NCBI GenBank assembly: GCA_017601345.1
Contig: JAFNIT010000010.1
Location: 1-41,018 of the forward strand
Direction of reading: 5' to 3'
DNA from: Candidatus Brockarchaeota archaeon
GTDB lineage: Archaea; Thermoproteota; EX4484-205; JAAOZP01
DNA length: 41,018 bases
Shown here in pieces: positions 8,088-18,284 of this stretch. The number at the start of each line of letters is the position of its first letter. The stretch's first letter is position 1. The notes under the pieces are model-generated. The model searched no databases. It was not told the DNA's origin and saw only the letters and a list, made by a program, of their open reading frames with translations. The translations under genes and the position numbers were made by a program.

Positions 8088-9238
8088 AACGTTTCAAGTT
8101 GAAAATACTGGTTTTAACAGATTATTTCCCTCCGCATGTAGGAGGAGGTGTCGAAAAAGTAGTTTTCGAAATATCTAGAAGACTCGTAAGAATGGGTGTT
8201 GACATAATAGTTGCAACGCTAAACACGGCTATGGCTAAAGGTTTTGAGATTTTGGAGGGCATTAAGGTTTATAGGTATAAGCCAATAAGCTTAACTGAGA
8301 CTACTGGAGTTCAATTAACGGTTTCACTTTCCTTGCCGCTAAAAATAGTAGAAATATGCAAATTAGAGAAGCCGGATGTAATACATGCTAACAATAGGTT
8401 TTTTTCTACGACTATTTGCGGTGCCTTGTTGAAAAAAATAGTGGGTAAGCCGCTTGTAACCACATTGCATTTAGGACCAATGCTTCTGAACAGGAAATTC
8501 TTCGACTTCTTAATCAATACGTATGAGAAAACAGTTTCCAGGTGGATTATTCAGAGCAGTGATAAGATAATAGCGGTTAGTAATTCGGTAATGAAACACG
8601 CTCTTAGCTTAGGTGCAGCCAGCAGTAAGATAAAGGTTATTCCTAACGGTGTAGATCTCGACGAGTTTAAACCAAGGAGAGAATTTAAGAAGATTGGAGT
8701 CAAGAAGATTATTTTCATCGGTCGCTTGTTTCCCAATAAAGGCATTCAATATCTTGTTAAAGCCGCACCTATAGTTCTAGCGAAACATCCCCATGTTGAA
8801 TTTGTAATTGTTGGAAGGGGGCCGATGGAAGCAGAGTTGAGAAATATGGTTAAAAGGCTGAATGTAGAGCATGCTTTCAAATTTCTAGGCATTGTCCCAA
8901 GCATTCCAGAAGTAATGAGCCAATGCGACGTTTTCGTACGTCCATCCCTGACTGAAGGGATGCCTCTAACAATTTTGGAGGCCATGGCTTGCGGTTTACC
9001 TGTGATTGCTTCTAAAATTCCCGGGTCTTCTGAAGTGGTTAAGGATGGAGAAACAGGGGTCCTCGTAGAAACTGGTAATGTTGAGCAATTAAGCAACGCT
9101 ATAATCAAGCTTCTTGAAGATGAGAACTATGCTGAAAGAATCAGGAAGAGAGCTTACGAATTCGTGAAGAACCATTACAGCTGGGACAGGGTTGCCAAAG
9201 AATACTTGAAAACCTATAATGAGATTTTAAACAAGTAA
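8084..9238 (+). CDS. Glycosyltransferase family 4 (GT-B fold)
   Basis: A 384-residue cytoplasmic or membrane-associated glycosyltransferase. The N-terminal half opens with the acceptor-side loop FPPHVGGGVEKVV (about 15-27). The C-terminal nucleotide-sugar half has GRLFPNKGIQYLVKAA (about 209-224) and the EX7E motif in SLTEGMPLTILEAMACGLPV (about 288-307), both diagnostic of GT4. It transfers a sugar from an NDP donor to a glycan or lipid acceptor, probably for surface glycans. Translation begins at a TTG that overlaps the preceding stop. Donor and acceptor cannot be assigned. Confidence 0.9.
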   Translation: MKRFKLKILVLTDYFPPHVGGGVEKVVFEISRRLVRMGVDIIVATLNTAMAKGFEILEGIKVYRYKPISLTETTGVQLTVSLSLPLKIVEICKLEKPDVIHANNRFFSTTICGALLKKIVGKPLVTTLHLGPMLLNRKFFDFLINTYEKTVSRWIIQSSDKIIAVSNSVMKHALSLGAASSKIKVIPNGVDLDEFKPRREFKKIGVKKIIFIGRLFPNKGIQYLVKAAPIVLAKHPHVEFVIVGRGPMEAELRNMVKRLNVEHAFKFLGIVPSIPEVMSQCDVFVRPSLTEGMPLTILEAMACGLPVIASKIPGSSEVVKDGETGVLVETGNVEQLSNAIIKLLEDENYAERIRKRAYEFVKNHYSWDRVAKEYLKTYNEILNK

Positions 9239-9245
9239 TCCCTAT

Positions 9246-10139
9246 TCATTTTCTTTCTTCAATAAAGCTTCTTATCTTTTTCACCCTTATGCAGAACGAG
9301 CATATAACATTAGATGATAAGAAACCACAAGAAGAACATGGCCTTAATTGCGTCTTTCCCATACCGACTTCGGTTTTCTCGAGTTTCTCTGCTATTTTCA
9401 TTAGAGAGAGTAAGTAGATGTTTTTCTGGTTTTCATTCGTTGCCAGAATATCAATTGCCCTTCTAAGCCTTTCAATATTCTTCTTCATGCCAATGGGGCA
9501 TCTTTCGGTAATGAATGAGAGGCTTTCGAAAGAAGCATATCTCAATATGAGGCTTTCCGAGACCTTCCAAAAAGGCCTGCCTTTAGCAATCAGATTACCA
9601 TTCCTGGGAAGATAAGGCTTGAACCTTATCAGTTCTTCTACTTTAGCGTTCAAAGTCGATTTCAGCATCCTTACTAGAAAATCATCCAAGTGGTGAGCTG
9701 TCAGAATAATGTCGACACCAGATTCGTATGCAATCTTGTTCAAAAGATACCTCTTAATACCTCCGCAAACACTACATATTTTCGGATAGAGTTTTTTAGC
9801 ATCCATAATGGTAAAACCGAGTTCTTTCTTCAGGTTGAAGACTGTGAGCTCCAAACCGCTTTCCTCAGCCTGCATCCTTGCAAACTCTTCAGACTTCTCT
9901 GAAAAACCATCTATTCCAAGGTTTAAGTGAACGGGCACAATATCCTTATCTGGCAGGAAGTTCTTAATAATATGGAGAAGGCTTGCACTATCCTTTCCGC
10001 CTGAGAGAGCTATTAAAACTCTCTTAAACGGAGGGTATTTTCTAATCTCTTCCATAACCCTTTTTTCAACTATCTTCTTAACATCCATTCCTGTAGAAGC
10101 GAGAATCTTAGGGGTAAAAATTTGTCGAGCTTTTTCCAT
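9246..10139 (-). CDS. tRNA 2-thiolation enzyme, TtuA/Ncs6 (CTU1)-like
   Basis: A 297-residue PP-loop ATPase of the TtuA/Ncs6 group, which adenylates tRNA uridine and replaces oxygen with sulfur. The PP-loop ALSGGKDSASLL (about 44-55), the catalytic or Fe-S cysteine pair in ICSVCGG and the downstream cysteine in ERCP are all present, as is the C-terminal zinc finger (CSSC and CSFC). The N-terminal zinc finger normally present in this family has no cysteines here: the first ~35 residues contain none. Family members usually take sulfur from a ubiquitin-like carrier. Divergent from gapA with a 49-bp shared promoter region. Confidence 0.85.
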   Translation of the reverse strand: MEKARQIFTPKILASTGMDVKKIVEKRVMEEIRKYPPFKRVLIALSGGKDSASLLHIIKNFLPDKDIVPVHLNLGIDGFSEKSEEFARMQAEESGLELTVFNLKKELGFTIMDAKKLYPKICSVCGGIKRYLLNKIAYESGVDIILTAHHLDDFLVRMLKSTLNAKVEELIRFKPYLPRNGNLIAKGRPFWKVSESLILRYASFESLSFITERCPIGMKKNIERLRRAIDILATNENQKNIYLLSLMKIAEKLEKTEVGMGKTQLRPCSSCGFLSSNVICSFCIRVKKIRSFIEERK

Positions 10140-10149
10140 AATGGAAAAC

Positions 10150-10175
10150 TAAAGTTTTTAAATGCCTTTAAAATC
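10150..10175. promoter_or_regulatory. Compact bidirectional promoter between the tRNA thiolase and GAPDH genes
   Basis: TTTTTAAAT (10155-10163) is about 28 nt before the gapA ATG, the spacing of a leaderless archaeal transcript. On the other strand the same AT-rich core lies about 20 nt from the thiolase ATG. Both genes probably use overlapping TATA elements. Confidence 0.45.
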
Positions 10176-10185
10176 CTTTCTGTGA

Positions 10186-11217
<1,032 letters not shown>

Positions 11218-11290
11218 GCACTCCCTAAAATCTTTTTATACCTTTTTCAGAAACATTTATTATCATCTAAGTTAAATTCTGAAATATGTT

Positions 11291-12277
11291 ATGAACAGTA
11301 TTGTTGGCGGAATACTGTGTGGAGGATATGGCAAGAGACTATGGCCTTTAACAAACGTTCTTCCTAAAGTATTACTAGAGATAAGCAATGGGTATACGAT
11401 AATGGACAGACAGTTAAACCAGTTAAAAAACGTAGGAATTAAAGATGTTTATCTTTTAGCCGGTTACCTTTATGAAAAGATTAAGGAGAGATACGGGGAG
11501 GAGTGGAATGGGTTAAGAATACACTATTTTGTTGAAGAAGAACCAGGAGGAACTCTTTATGCTATAAACAATCTGCTTGGAAATGTTGAATCAGACTTCT
11601 ATCTCATTATGAACGGAGATATTGTTACAGATATTAATCTCTTAAAGATGTTGAAGAATGCTGATGAAAATACTGTAAGCATGGCTGTTACAAGACTTAA
11701 ATCTCCCTACGGCATTGTTAATATTTCAGAGAGCAAGATAATCGGTTTTGAGGAGAAACCAGAGTTACCGTACTACATAAATGCAGGAATATATGTAATA
11801 AGTAAAAAGCTCAAAGACAGATTTCTAGCATTTAAGAGTGGCGATGTTGAAAAACTAGTTTTCCCCTTATTGGCTAAAGAAGGATTGTTAAAATACTATT
11901 TTGAAAAAGACGTCCTCTGGTATTCTGTAGATTCTCATAAAGACTTGGAGACAGTTAGGTCAGAATTCCTGAACAGGGAAGATATGCCATGGGGTTTCGT
12001 GAAAACGATAGTTCTTACTGAAAAATACATGGTTCAAAGGGTATACATAATGGAAGACTTCAGCACTCCCACGTATGTGCACAGGGAGAAAGATGAATCT
12101 CTACATGTAATATCGGGCAAGGGAAGAGTACTACTGGATGATAAAGAAATCCAGGTTAAAGAAGGAGATGTTTTAAGAATACGGCCAGGGCAAAAACACA
12201 GCATAACCGCCTTGGAAAACCTTACTCTAATGGAATATTCAACATCCCACCCGACTGACAGGATAGTCGTCCTTTAG
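11291..12277 (+). CDS. Sugar nucleotidyltransferase fused to a cupin domain
   Basis: A 328-residue two-domain protein. Residues 1 to about 230 form a mannose-1-phosphate guanylyltransferase/GlmU-like domain: ILCGGYGKRLWPLT (about 8-21) is the nucleotide loop, LPKVLLEI follows, and the metal aspartate is in IMNGDIV. The last ~95 residues form a cupin like that of type II mannose-6-phosphate isomerase (TYVHREKDESLHVISGKGR, then GDVLRIRPGQKHSI). The order resembles bifunctional ManC enzymes, which make GDP-mannose, but the spacing is shorter and the glycine loop differs, so sugar specificity is open. Stand-alone promoter likely. Confidence 0.8.
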   Translation: MNSIVGGILCGGYGKRLWPLTNVLPKVLLEISNGYTIMDRQLNQLKNVGIKDVYLLAGYLYEKIKERYGEEWNGLRIHYFVEEEPGGTLYAINNLLGNVESDFYLIMNGDIVTDINLLKMLKNADENTVSMAVTRLKSPYGIVNISESKIIGFEEKPELPYYINAGIYVISKKLKDRFLAFKSGDVEKLVFPLLAKEGLLKYYFEKDVLWYSVDSHKDLETVRSEFLNREDMPWGFVKTIVLTEKYMVQRVYIMEDFSTPTYVHREKDESLHVISGKGRVLLDDKEIQVKEGDVLRIRPGQKHSITALENLTLMEYSTSHPTDRIVVL

Positions 12278-12318
12278 AAGATTAAGCTTTATTAAGTGGA
12301 GGATGGGAAAAACAAGTA

Positions 12319-13494
12319 GTGGAGACTGAAGGATTAAAGGCTTGGCTCTGCATGGTGAAAACAAATCCCCATGACCATCATTTATACAGGGTTAGGATAA
12401 TGGAGCTCAAGGAATTGAGCCAAGCCGCCGGTTATCGTGCTGTAGGTTTAACAATACAGGTCAATAAGAAGGAGAACGTTGCGTTCGTAGTAGGGAGGGG
12501 TAAGCTTGAAGAAATCAGGCAGCATGTTGCTGAGAACGATGTTGACGCCGTTATTTTTTACAATGTGCTGACGAGCAAGCAAAAGTATAACTTGGAAAGA
12601 ACTCTTAATGTTGAAGTGCTTGACAGATACGATTTGACTCTTAAAATATTTGACATATCCTCTTCCGACAAAGCTTCGAAAATCCAAATAAGGCTTGCAA
12701 GACTTTTAAAAGAGATACCGTATCAGAAGCTTCTCGCCTCTATTAGGTTTAAAACTGGTAGAGAGCATCCTGGTCCTCGAAGCCTTGGGGAATACGCTTA
12801 TCACGAAACTGTTGCAAACCTATTGAAAAGAAAATCCATACTGGAAAGGGAAATAGGGAAGATGCAGAGGGATAAATTCATACAGCTTGAGAGGAGGAGG
12901 AAAACAGGTATTCCGACTGTTTGCATAACTGGTTACTACAATGCTGGTAAAACATCGTTATTCAATGCGTTAACAAACCTTAGAAAGCCAGTGGGTCCGA
13001 GACCATTCACAACACTCACAAGCAAGTATTATTTACTCCCATACGAAAATCTCAGAATATTCCTCGTTGATACAATAGGTTTTGTAATGGATCTTGATCC
13101 AAGACTAATCGAATCTTTTAGCTTAACCTTAGACGATATTAAATTCTCCGACATCGTGATTATTACCGTCGACATCAGCGATCCTCCAGAGCTGATGTTT
13201 CTCAAAGTAAAAACATGTTTAGACTGTCTTAATGCCCTAGGTATTGAGAGAAGAAGAATGATGGTTGTGTTTAACAAGTGCGACCTTATTGAGAATTTTG
13301 GCGACGCTGAACCAAGGATTAGAAAACTCTATCCCTTAATACACGGCCTAGACTATTGTATGATTTCTGCAGAGAAAAGGAAGGGATTTGAAGAGCTTTT
13401 TAAAATACTCGCCAATAAGATTTCATTTCTTCATGAAAGAGTCGGAGAACAGCTTCAGGCATGTTTTCAGAAAAACTCTCAGATGTTGCTTTAA
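12319..13494 (+). CDS. hflX: HflX-family ribosome-associated GTPase
   Basis: A 391-residue translational GTPase relative. The N-terminal HflX domain (about 10-150; GRGKLEEI is its landmark) is followed by a coiled-coil linker with the arginine-rich ERRRKTGIP, then the G domain: G1 GYYNAGKTSLFNAL, G3 DTIGF and G4 NKCD. HflX binds the 50S subunit and splits stalled ribosomes in bacteria; archaeal members bind 50S too. I use the GTG at 12319, with GGAGG about 13 nt upstream; an ATG at 12352 is the alternative. G1 has a phenylalanine and asparagine after KTSL as usual for the family. Confidence 0.9.
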   Translation: METEGLKAWLCMVKTNPHDHHLYRVRIMELKELSQAAGYRAVGLTIQVNKKENVAFVVGRGKLEEIRQHVAENDVDAVIFYNVLTSKQKYNLERTLNVEVLDRYDLTLKIFDISSSDKASKIQIRLARLLKEIPYQKLLASIRFKTGREHPGPRSLGEYAYHETVANLLKRKSILEREIGKMQRDKFIQLERRRKTGIPTVCITGYYNAGKTSLFNALTNLRKPVGPRPFTTLTSKYYLLPYENLRIFLVDTIGFVMDLDPRLIESFSLTLDDIKFSDIVIITVDISDPPELMFLKVKTCLDCLNALGIERRRMMVVFNKCDLIENFGDAEPRIRKLYPLIHGLDYCMISAEKRKGFEELFKILANKISFLHERVGEQLQACFQKNSQMLL

Positions 13495-13624
13495 ATTAAG
13501 TCTAATGCTTTCATCTGTATGATTTTTAAAACGGTTAATCGAACAACAGTATTAGTCTGAAATTAATAGGATAAGTATATTAGCCTGTTTTTAATCTAAA
13601 GACCTGAAGGAATGGGAGTTGGGG

Positions 13625-14302
13625 ATGAAAGTTAAAATCGCCCCGTCCATTTTATCCGCAGATTTCGCAAGACTGGCGGATGAAATTAGGAAGGTGGAGT
13701 CTGCAGGAGTTGACCTCATACATATCGATGTAATGGATGCCCATTTTGTTCCTAATATGACAATAGGGCCGCCTGTTGTTAAGTGCATCAGGAAGGAAAC
13801 AGAACTGCCGTTGGAAACACACTTAATGGTGGATAAGCCTGAGTGGTTTATTGAGGAAATGGCTAAGGCGGGAGCAGACATAATAACAATACATGTGGAA
13901 TCAACACAACATCCTCTTAGTCTGATTAGAAGAATAAGAGAATTGGGATTGAAGTCAGGAATCTCGCTTAATCCTGCTACTCAAGTTGATTCTATTATCA
14001 ACATGCTTGACGTAGTTGATTTAGTTTTAGTTATGACTGTCAACCCTGGTTTCGGTGCTCAGGAATTCATGCCTGAAACCCTTCCTAAGATAGCTTCCTT
14101 GAGGAAAAGTATACATTCGATGGAGTTAAACAATGTAGAAATTGCTGTAGACGGTGGGATAAATGTTAAGACCGCGCCTATCGCTGTGAAGGCCGGTGCG
14201 ACAATGTTGGTGGCTGGCTCAGCAATATATGAGGCACCAGATGTTGTAAAAGCCATTTGGGAATTAAGAAAGAGTATAGAAGGGGTCCATTGGGAGCCTT
14301 GA
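13625..14302 (+). CDS. rpe: Ribulose-phosphate 3-epimerase
   Basis: A 225-residue TIM-barrel enzyme converting ribulose-5-phosphate to xylulose-5-phosphate in the pentose phosphate pathway. The opening APSILSADFARL (about 6-17), HIDVMDAHFVPN with the metal ligands, LMVDKP, MTVNPGFGAQEF and VDGGIN are all intact. The ATG at 13625 has GGAG at the right distance (13614-13617). Its stop overlaps the TTG start of the ATP-grasp gene (TTGA), so the two form an operon. Many archaea lack the oxidative pathway; the gene's presence alongside a bacterial-type GAPDH suggests acquired sugar metabolism. Confidence 0.93.
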   Translation: MKVKIAPSILSADFARLADEIRKVESAGVDLIHIDVMDAHFVPNMTIGPPVVKCIRKETELPLETHLMVDKPEWFIEEMAKAGADIITIHVESTQHPLSLIRRIRELGLKSGISLNPATQVDSIINMLDVVDLVLVMTVNPGFGAQEFMPETLPKIASLRKSIHSMELNNVEIAVDGGINVKTAPIAVKAGATMLVAGSAIYEAPDVVKAIWELRKSIEGVHWEP

Positions 14303-15429
14303 GGCCAGCATTGTTTTACGACAATATGACATGCGATGAGATGGGCATAGTTCTGGCTGCTGAAAAAAGAGGAATAAGTCTTGAAACAGTGAATTTCTCA
14401 ACTTTCGTGAATATGCTTGGTAAGGGAAACAATTATTCTCTAGTAGTTAATAGATGTCAATCGAAATCCAGGAGGGAGAGAGCTTCCTTCCTCGTTGAAG
14501 AACAAGGAGGGAAAGCTATTAATCCATTCAATGTAGAAATGCTCTGCAATAATAAAATATTTACGATAAACAGATTTAAAAAATTTGGAGTCAAAACTGT
14601 TAAAACAGCATATGTTCCATTTGCTGCCGAGAAGGAAGGCGATAGACCATTGTATCACGCAAACACTCTTGAAAAAGTTGTTAAGAATATTGAAGACTTA
14701 TTCGAATATCCTTTTGTCATTAAGCCTGAGAGGGGAAGCCGTGGCAGAAACGTAATGATGATAAACAGTAGAAGCCAGTTTGAAACTATTCTCAGGAAAT
14801 GGGTTAGGAGCCTGGATAGTCCCGCAGGGTTTCTTATACAGGAACCTGTAAGCAAGGCATTCGACTTAAGAATTGTAGTTTCATCCTATACTGGTGGGGA
14901 ATACAATTACCTTGCCGCCTTGGCGAGAGTTCCTTCTTCAAGGGAAGCGTTTGCCACGAACACAGCCCTTGGTGCCATACCAGTGGGCGTCGAGCTTCCA
15001 AAGAATGCGCGCACCGGGGCTATTGAGGCGTCTAAAGCTGTTTCTCAAAGTGTTAGTGTATTAGGTGTGGATGCAATACCTGAAGTTGATGATAATGTTA
15101 TTATTGAGGAAATCATTTACCTTGCTGAAAGAGTCTCCCTGATTCATAATGACATTAAGAAACTTAAGGAAGAGTTCTCGAATAGCGTTAAGCTCTCTGT
15201 AGAGAAGTTTATTAAAGTCAGGGAAAAAATGGATACTGCTTTCCAGAGAATGATCAATACTTCCGAATACATAAAGCTTAAGGAAACATTAGAAAACGTT
15301 CTGGAAAATGCTGACCTATACTTTATAGAAGTCAATTCTCGCCCGGATTTCTATATTAACACTAGAAATTGTACAGGTATTGATGTTTCAGAAGAATATG
15401 TAAGATGCATTGAATCTAATTCTTTCTAA
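14299..15429 (+). CDS. RimK/LysX-like ATP-grasp ligase with a helical insertion
   Basis: A 376-residue ATP-grasp enzyme of the RimK/LysX/MptN group, which joins an amino acid to a carboxylate with ATP. It opens with RPALFYDNMTCDEMG, as LysX-type enzymes do; ATP-binding segments PFVIKPERGSRGRNV and LIQEPV follow, and the metal-binding EVNSRPDF lies near the C-terminus. About 90 residues of predicted coiled coil (LIHNDIKKLKEEFSN to LENVLENAD) are inserted between VLGVDAIPE and FIEVNSRP, where the usual enzyme has only a short link. The TTG at 14299 overlapping the rpe stop fits the domain start; TTG codons at 14290 or 14257 are alternatives. The substrate is unknown. Confidence 0.75.
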   Translation: MRPALFYDNMTCDEMGIVLAAEKRGISLETVNFSTFVNMLGKGNNYSLVVNRCQSKSRRERASFLVEEQGGKAINPFNVEMLCNNKIFTINRFKKFGVKTVKTAYVPFAAEKEGDRPLYHANTLEKVVKNIEDLFEYPFVIKPERGSRGRNVMMINSRSQFETILRKWVRSLDSPAGFLIQEPVSKAFDLRIVVSSYTGGEYNYLAALARVPSSREAFATNTALGAIPVGVELPKNARTGAIEASKAVSQSVSVLGVDAIPEVDDNVIIEEIIYLAERVSLIHNDIKKLKEEFSNSVKLSVEKFIKVREKMDTAFQRMINTSEYIKLKETLENVLENADLYFIEVNSRPDFYINTRNCTGIDVSEEYVRCIESNSF

Positions 15430-15438
15430 ATATTTTTA

Positions 15439-16668
15439 TTATATTATGAACCCGATTAGAAAATACTTTGCGATGGCATAAACGGCTACAAATATTATAG
15501 CCCTACTTATTTTAATCTCATGAATGATTTGGAAGGCAATTATCATCAAGCCAAATTGCCAAATTGATATGATTACGCTCAACGCTTGCATTACTGGATT
15601 TATCCGTTGCTCCAGTACATTGAAGAAAGGGCGTGGGTCTGGAGACTGAAATATGTTGGTAGAGAAACTCGCTGCAATATCATATGTTTTCACTTCTCTT
15701 TCCGAATCGAATACTTTCAAAGTAATGATGTAGGGTACAGAAACATTTTCCTGCATTGGGAGAATATACGTATTGTTTAAGAATAAGGTTAAATCGACTC
15801 TAATTGTATTATTAAACTTAAACACCTTTCCATTAAACACATTTCCTATTTTTATCGGAATATTGTAGCCAAACTTTGTTCCGTTAAGAAGAACTATTTG
15901 AGTAGTAGCGTTAACCCCGTTCAGAGCCCTCTCTACATATGTAGTCTTGATTTTGCCGTCGATAATTTCAGTCGTATCCATTATTGCACCGTTGTAGCTG
16001 GTTGTCGCGTTTAGAGGAATACTATAATATGCAGATACTGAAATCGTAAGGTTTGAATCGACTCCCGTATAGTTGTTTAATTCCAGTACTATATTGTCCT
16101 CAGGCTGTCCTGTTCGAGTATATCCCACGTAATTAACTATCCCAGTTTTAACAGTAGGGAACACGAGCAGTATTAGAAATATGGCAGTCAACAAACCTAG
16201 GATATTAGGAATATGAGCATGACTACTCACACATATGCTGTGTTTCAAGCCACCATAACCGCCTGCCCACTTTCCTAAAGAAAAGAATATTGAAGCAAGG
16301 ATAATACTAAACATCAGGAGAAAAACGTATTGTATTAAAAGGTACCAAATCCAACCCCAAAGAAAAGAACTTATTTGATCAGTGTAGAATCGTGATGGAA
16401 TACTCATCTTAATCATGTAGAGAATATAATATTGAATAAATGTTAATCCTGCCAGTATCAGCGGAATAACTATTATTGCAAGCAGGTTTGGAGAATCCTT
16501 TAGTTGTAAAAACCCTTTCCTGGGATTTGTAATAGTCATTATCATTGTTTTAAAAAACCTAACAATAAAAGAAGGCTCGTGTTCTTCGTTCAAAGGCTTT
16601 CCACTGTCAGACAATTCTCTAACGCTCTCGTAAGACGCATTATTAAACTTTAAGGGAACAGGCGGCAA
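15439..16668 (-). CDS. Yip1-like membrane protein with a large glycosylated outer domain
   Basis: A 409-residue membrane protein. After a cytoplasmic N-terminus containing NPRKGF (a motif of prokaryotic Yip1-family proteins) come helices at about 63-90, 104-135 and 158-176. A domain of about 180 residues follows with at least eight N-X-S/T sequons (for example NLT, NAT, NGT, NNT, NVS), consistent with an N-glycosylated outer face. Two or three more helices close the protein. The function of archaeal Yip1-like proteins is unknown. The start is a TTG at 16668; no strong Shine-Dalgarno is visible and an internal start is possible. Confidence 0.65.
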   Translation of the reverse strand: MPPVPLKFNNASYESVRELSDSGKPLNEEHEPSFIVRFFKTMIMTITNPRKGFLQLKDSPNLLAIIVIPLILAGLTFIQYYILYMIKMSIPSRFYTDQISSFLWGWIWYLLIQYVFLLMFSIILASIFFSLGKWAGGYGGLKHSICVSSHAHIPNILGLLTAIFLILLVFPTVKTGIVNYVGYTRTGQPEDNIVLELNNYTGVDSNLTISVSAYYSIPLNATTSYNGAIMDTTEIIDGKIKTTYVERALNGVNATTQIVLLNGTKFGYNIPIKIGNVFNGKVFKFNNTIRVDLTLFLNNTYILPMQENVSVPYIITLKVFDSEREVKTYDIAASFSTNIFQSPDPRPFFNVLEQRINPVMQALSVIISIWQFGLMIIAFQIIHEIKISRAIIFVAVYAIAKYFLIGFII

Positions 16669-16803
16669 GGAGTCGAATCATTAATATTGCTAAAACCGTG
16701 CTCGGTTCCTGTTAACAGATTTTTGTTAGCCCATTAAAATTAATACTCGGTATTTTTTAAGCACGGAAAGGTTTATTTTTCAAATAGACGCATTATTAGC
16801 AAT

Positions 16804-18138
16804 TTGGAAGACTATTCCCAAGTGCTCGAATACTATTCAAATCCAAAAGTAGTTGAAGAGCTTTTTAATTACGGACGGGGGAGATGGATAGCCATTGAAG
16901 GGATTTCGGATAAAAGGGTTTTTGTAAGATATGACAGGAGTAATGCTCCTCTGAGGCTTCAACATTTAGACGACGTGAAGGGATTTCTGAAAAGCTTCTG
17001 GTTTGTAAAACCAAGGTCTTTTTATGGCTCCGTAAACAAATATGAAAGACTTTCCGAAGTAAAAGATTTGGAAGATATTTCTAATATTAAATACTCAACC
17101 CCGACTTGGGATATTGATAATGATGTTGACAAGTGGCGTGAAACAATCAGGGTCTGCAAGCTTATAGTCGACGAGCTTGAGAAGGAAGGAGTTATAAAAT
17201 CTGTTTACCTCAAGTGGAGTGGAAGAGGATGTCATGTTCACATCTCTGAAGAAGCTTTTTCTGTTGATTTTCTAAGAGGGCATCATCCTCTGGACACGGC
17301 TTTTGCAATAGTTGAGCATATCATTAGGAAAGTTAAGCCGAGGCTCGCGGGACTTAATACCAGTGTCAAAATAGAGAACAAGATAGACTTGAAGAGGGTT
17401 TTCACTTTACCGCTTTCCCTCCATAGGCAGCTAGATTATTCTTGCATTTGCTTCAAGCCCGATGATATTGAGAGCTTCGATCTTTCCTGGGCCGATCCGA
17501 GAAACTTTCGACACAAGCCGGCATATACGATTTTTGAGAAGGGCGAGGCTGACGAGTTGGCCGAGAAAGCTTTATCTGAAGTAGGAGGCTATTTTAAACG
17601 AGTGGGATTAATGCCATCTCCTGTGGAAGAGAAGGAAGAGACTCCTGAACTCGGAAGGTTTCAAGTCATGGCTCTCCTACAGGCTGCGAGATGCTTCCTC
17701 TTAACAGGAGATATCGAGAAATCAAAATCATTCGGCTTGAATAGAGCAATATTTTACGCTTGGGCTAAGCGCAGGGGCGTGGAAGCAAAACCTCCAATCA
17801 GAAGAGAAGCTGCTAGACTTCGCGAGAAACCAGTTGAAGAAGAAAAGAGGGTTTTCTACCTAGGCAATGAAGCGGCATATCTTTCTGACGACGGATGGCT
17901 TATGATAGGCAATACCAAGCAGACGCCACAGGACTATGATAATCAGATAGTCAAAAGAATAAGTGGAATCGTTCCCTACGAAGAGGCTTGGAGAAGAGCT
18001 TTAGAGTATCTTAAAAAGTTCCCGCGAGAAGTTTTACTTGACCAACAGAAGTTTTTCAATCAGGTCTATAAGCCTGTAAGAGATTCATTTATTGAAACAG
18101 TGTATAAGAAAGAAACTAGACTTGGAAAATTGTATTAA
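16804..18138 (+). CDS. priS: DNA primase small subunit PriS
   Basis: A 444-residue catalytic subunit of archaeal primase, making primers for DNA replication with PriL. The polymerase aspartates are in TWDIDNDVD (about 98-106), followed by the SGRGCHVHIS motif (about 138-147) that binds nucleotide. The protein is about 90 residues longer than the commonest archaeal PriS, mainly at the C-terminus. No zinc-binding cysteine cluster stands out. The start is a TTG about 30 nt after an AT-rich TTTATTTTTCAAATA element, consistent with a leaderless message. The large subunit gene is not in the window. Confidence 0.88.
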   Translation: MEDYSQVLEYYSNPKVVEELFNYGRGRWIAIEGISDKRVFVRYDRSNAPLRLQHLDDVKGFLKSFWFVKPRSFYGSVNKYERLSEVKDLEDISNIKYSTPTWDIDNDVDKWRETIRVCKLIVDELEKEGVIKSVYLKWSGRGCHVHISEEAFSVDFLRGHHPLDTAFAIVEHIIRKVKPRLAGLNTSVKIENKIDLKRVFTLPLSLHRQLDYSCICFKPDDIESFDLSWADPRNFRHKPAYTIFEKGEADELAEKALSEVGGYFKRVGLMPSPVEEKEETPELGRFQVMALLQAARCFLLTGDIEKSKSFGLNRAIFYAWAKRRGVEAKPPIRREAARLREKPVEEEKRVFYLGNEAAYLSDDGWLMIGNTKQTPQDYDNQIVKRISGIVPYEEAWRRALEYLKKFPREVLLDQQKFFNQVYKPVRDSFIETVYKKETRLGKLY

Positions 18139-18284
18139 TAAAAAGGAATCGAGAATCTTGAAATCACGTTTTGGAGTTGCTTTTAAACACTATTAAAAAC
18201 CCATTGGATGGAATATGAGGTTTTCTCCATCATTCATATTCCTCAGAGAAACAGTTAAGTTAAGATATATTGTAGTTCAATAAG

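Noticed and set aside
12319-13494. HflX gene as part of the element or of the UBL operon
   Set aside because: It is a common archaeal and bacterial chromosomal GTPase located far from the element, with no link.
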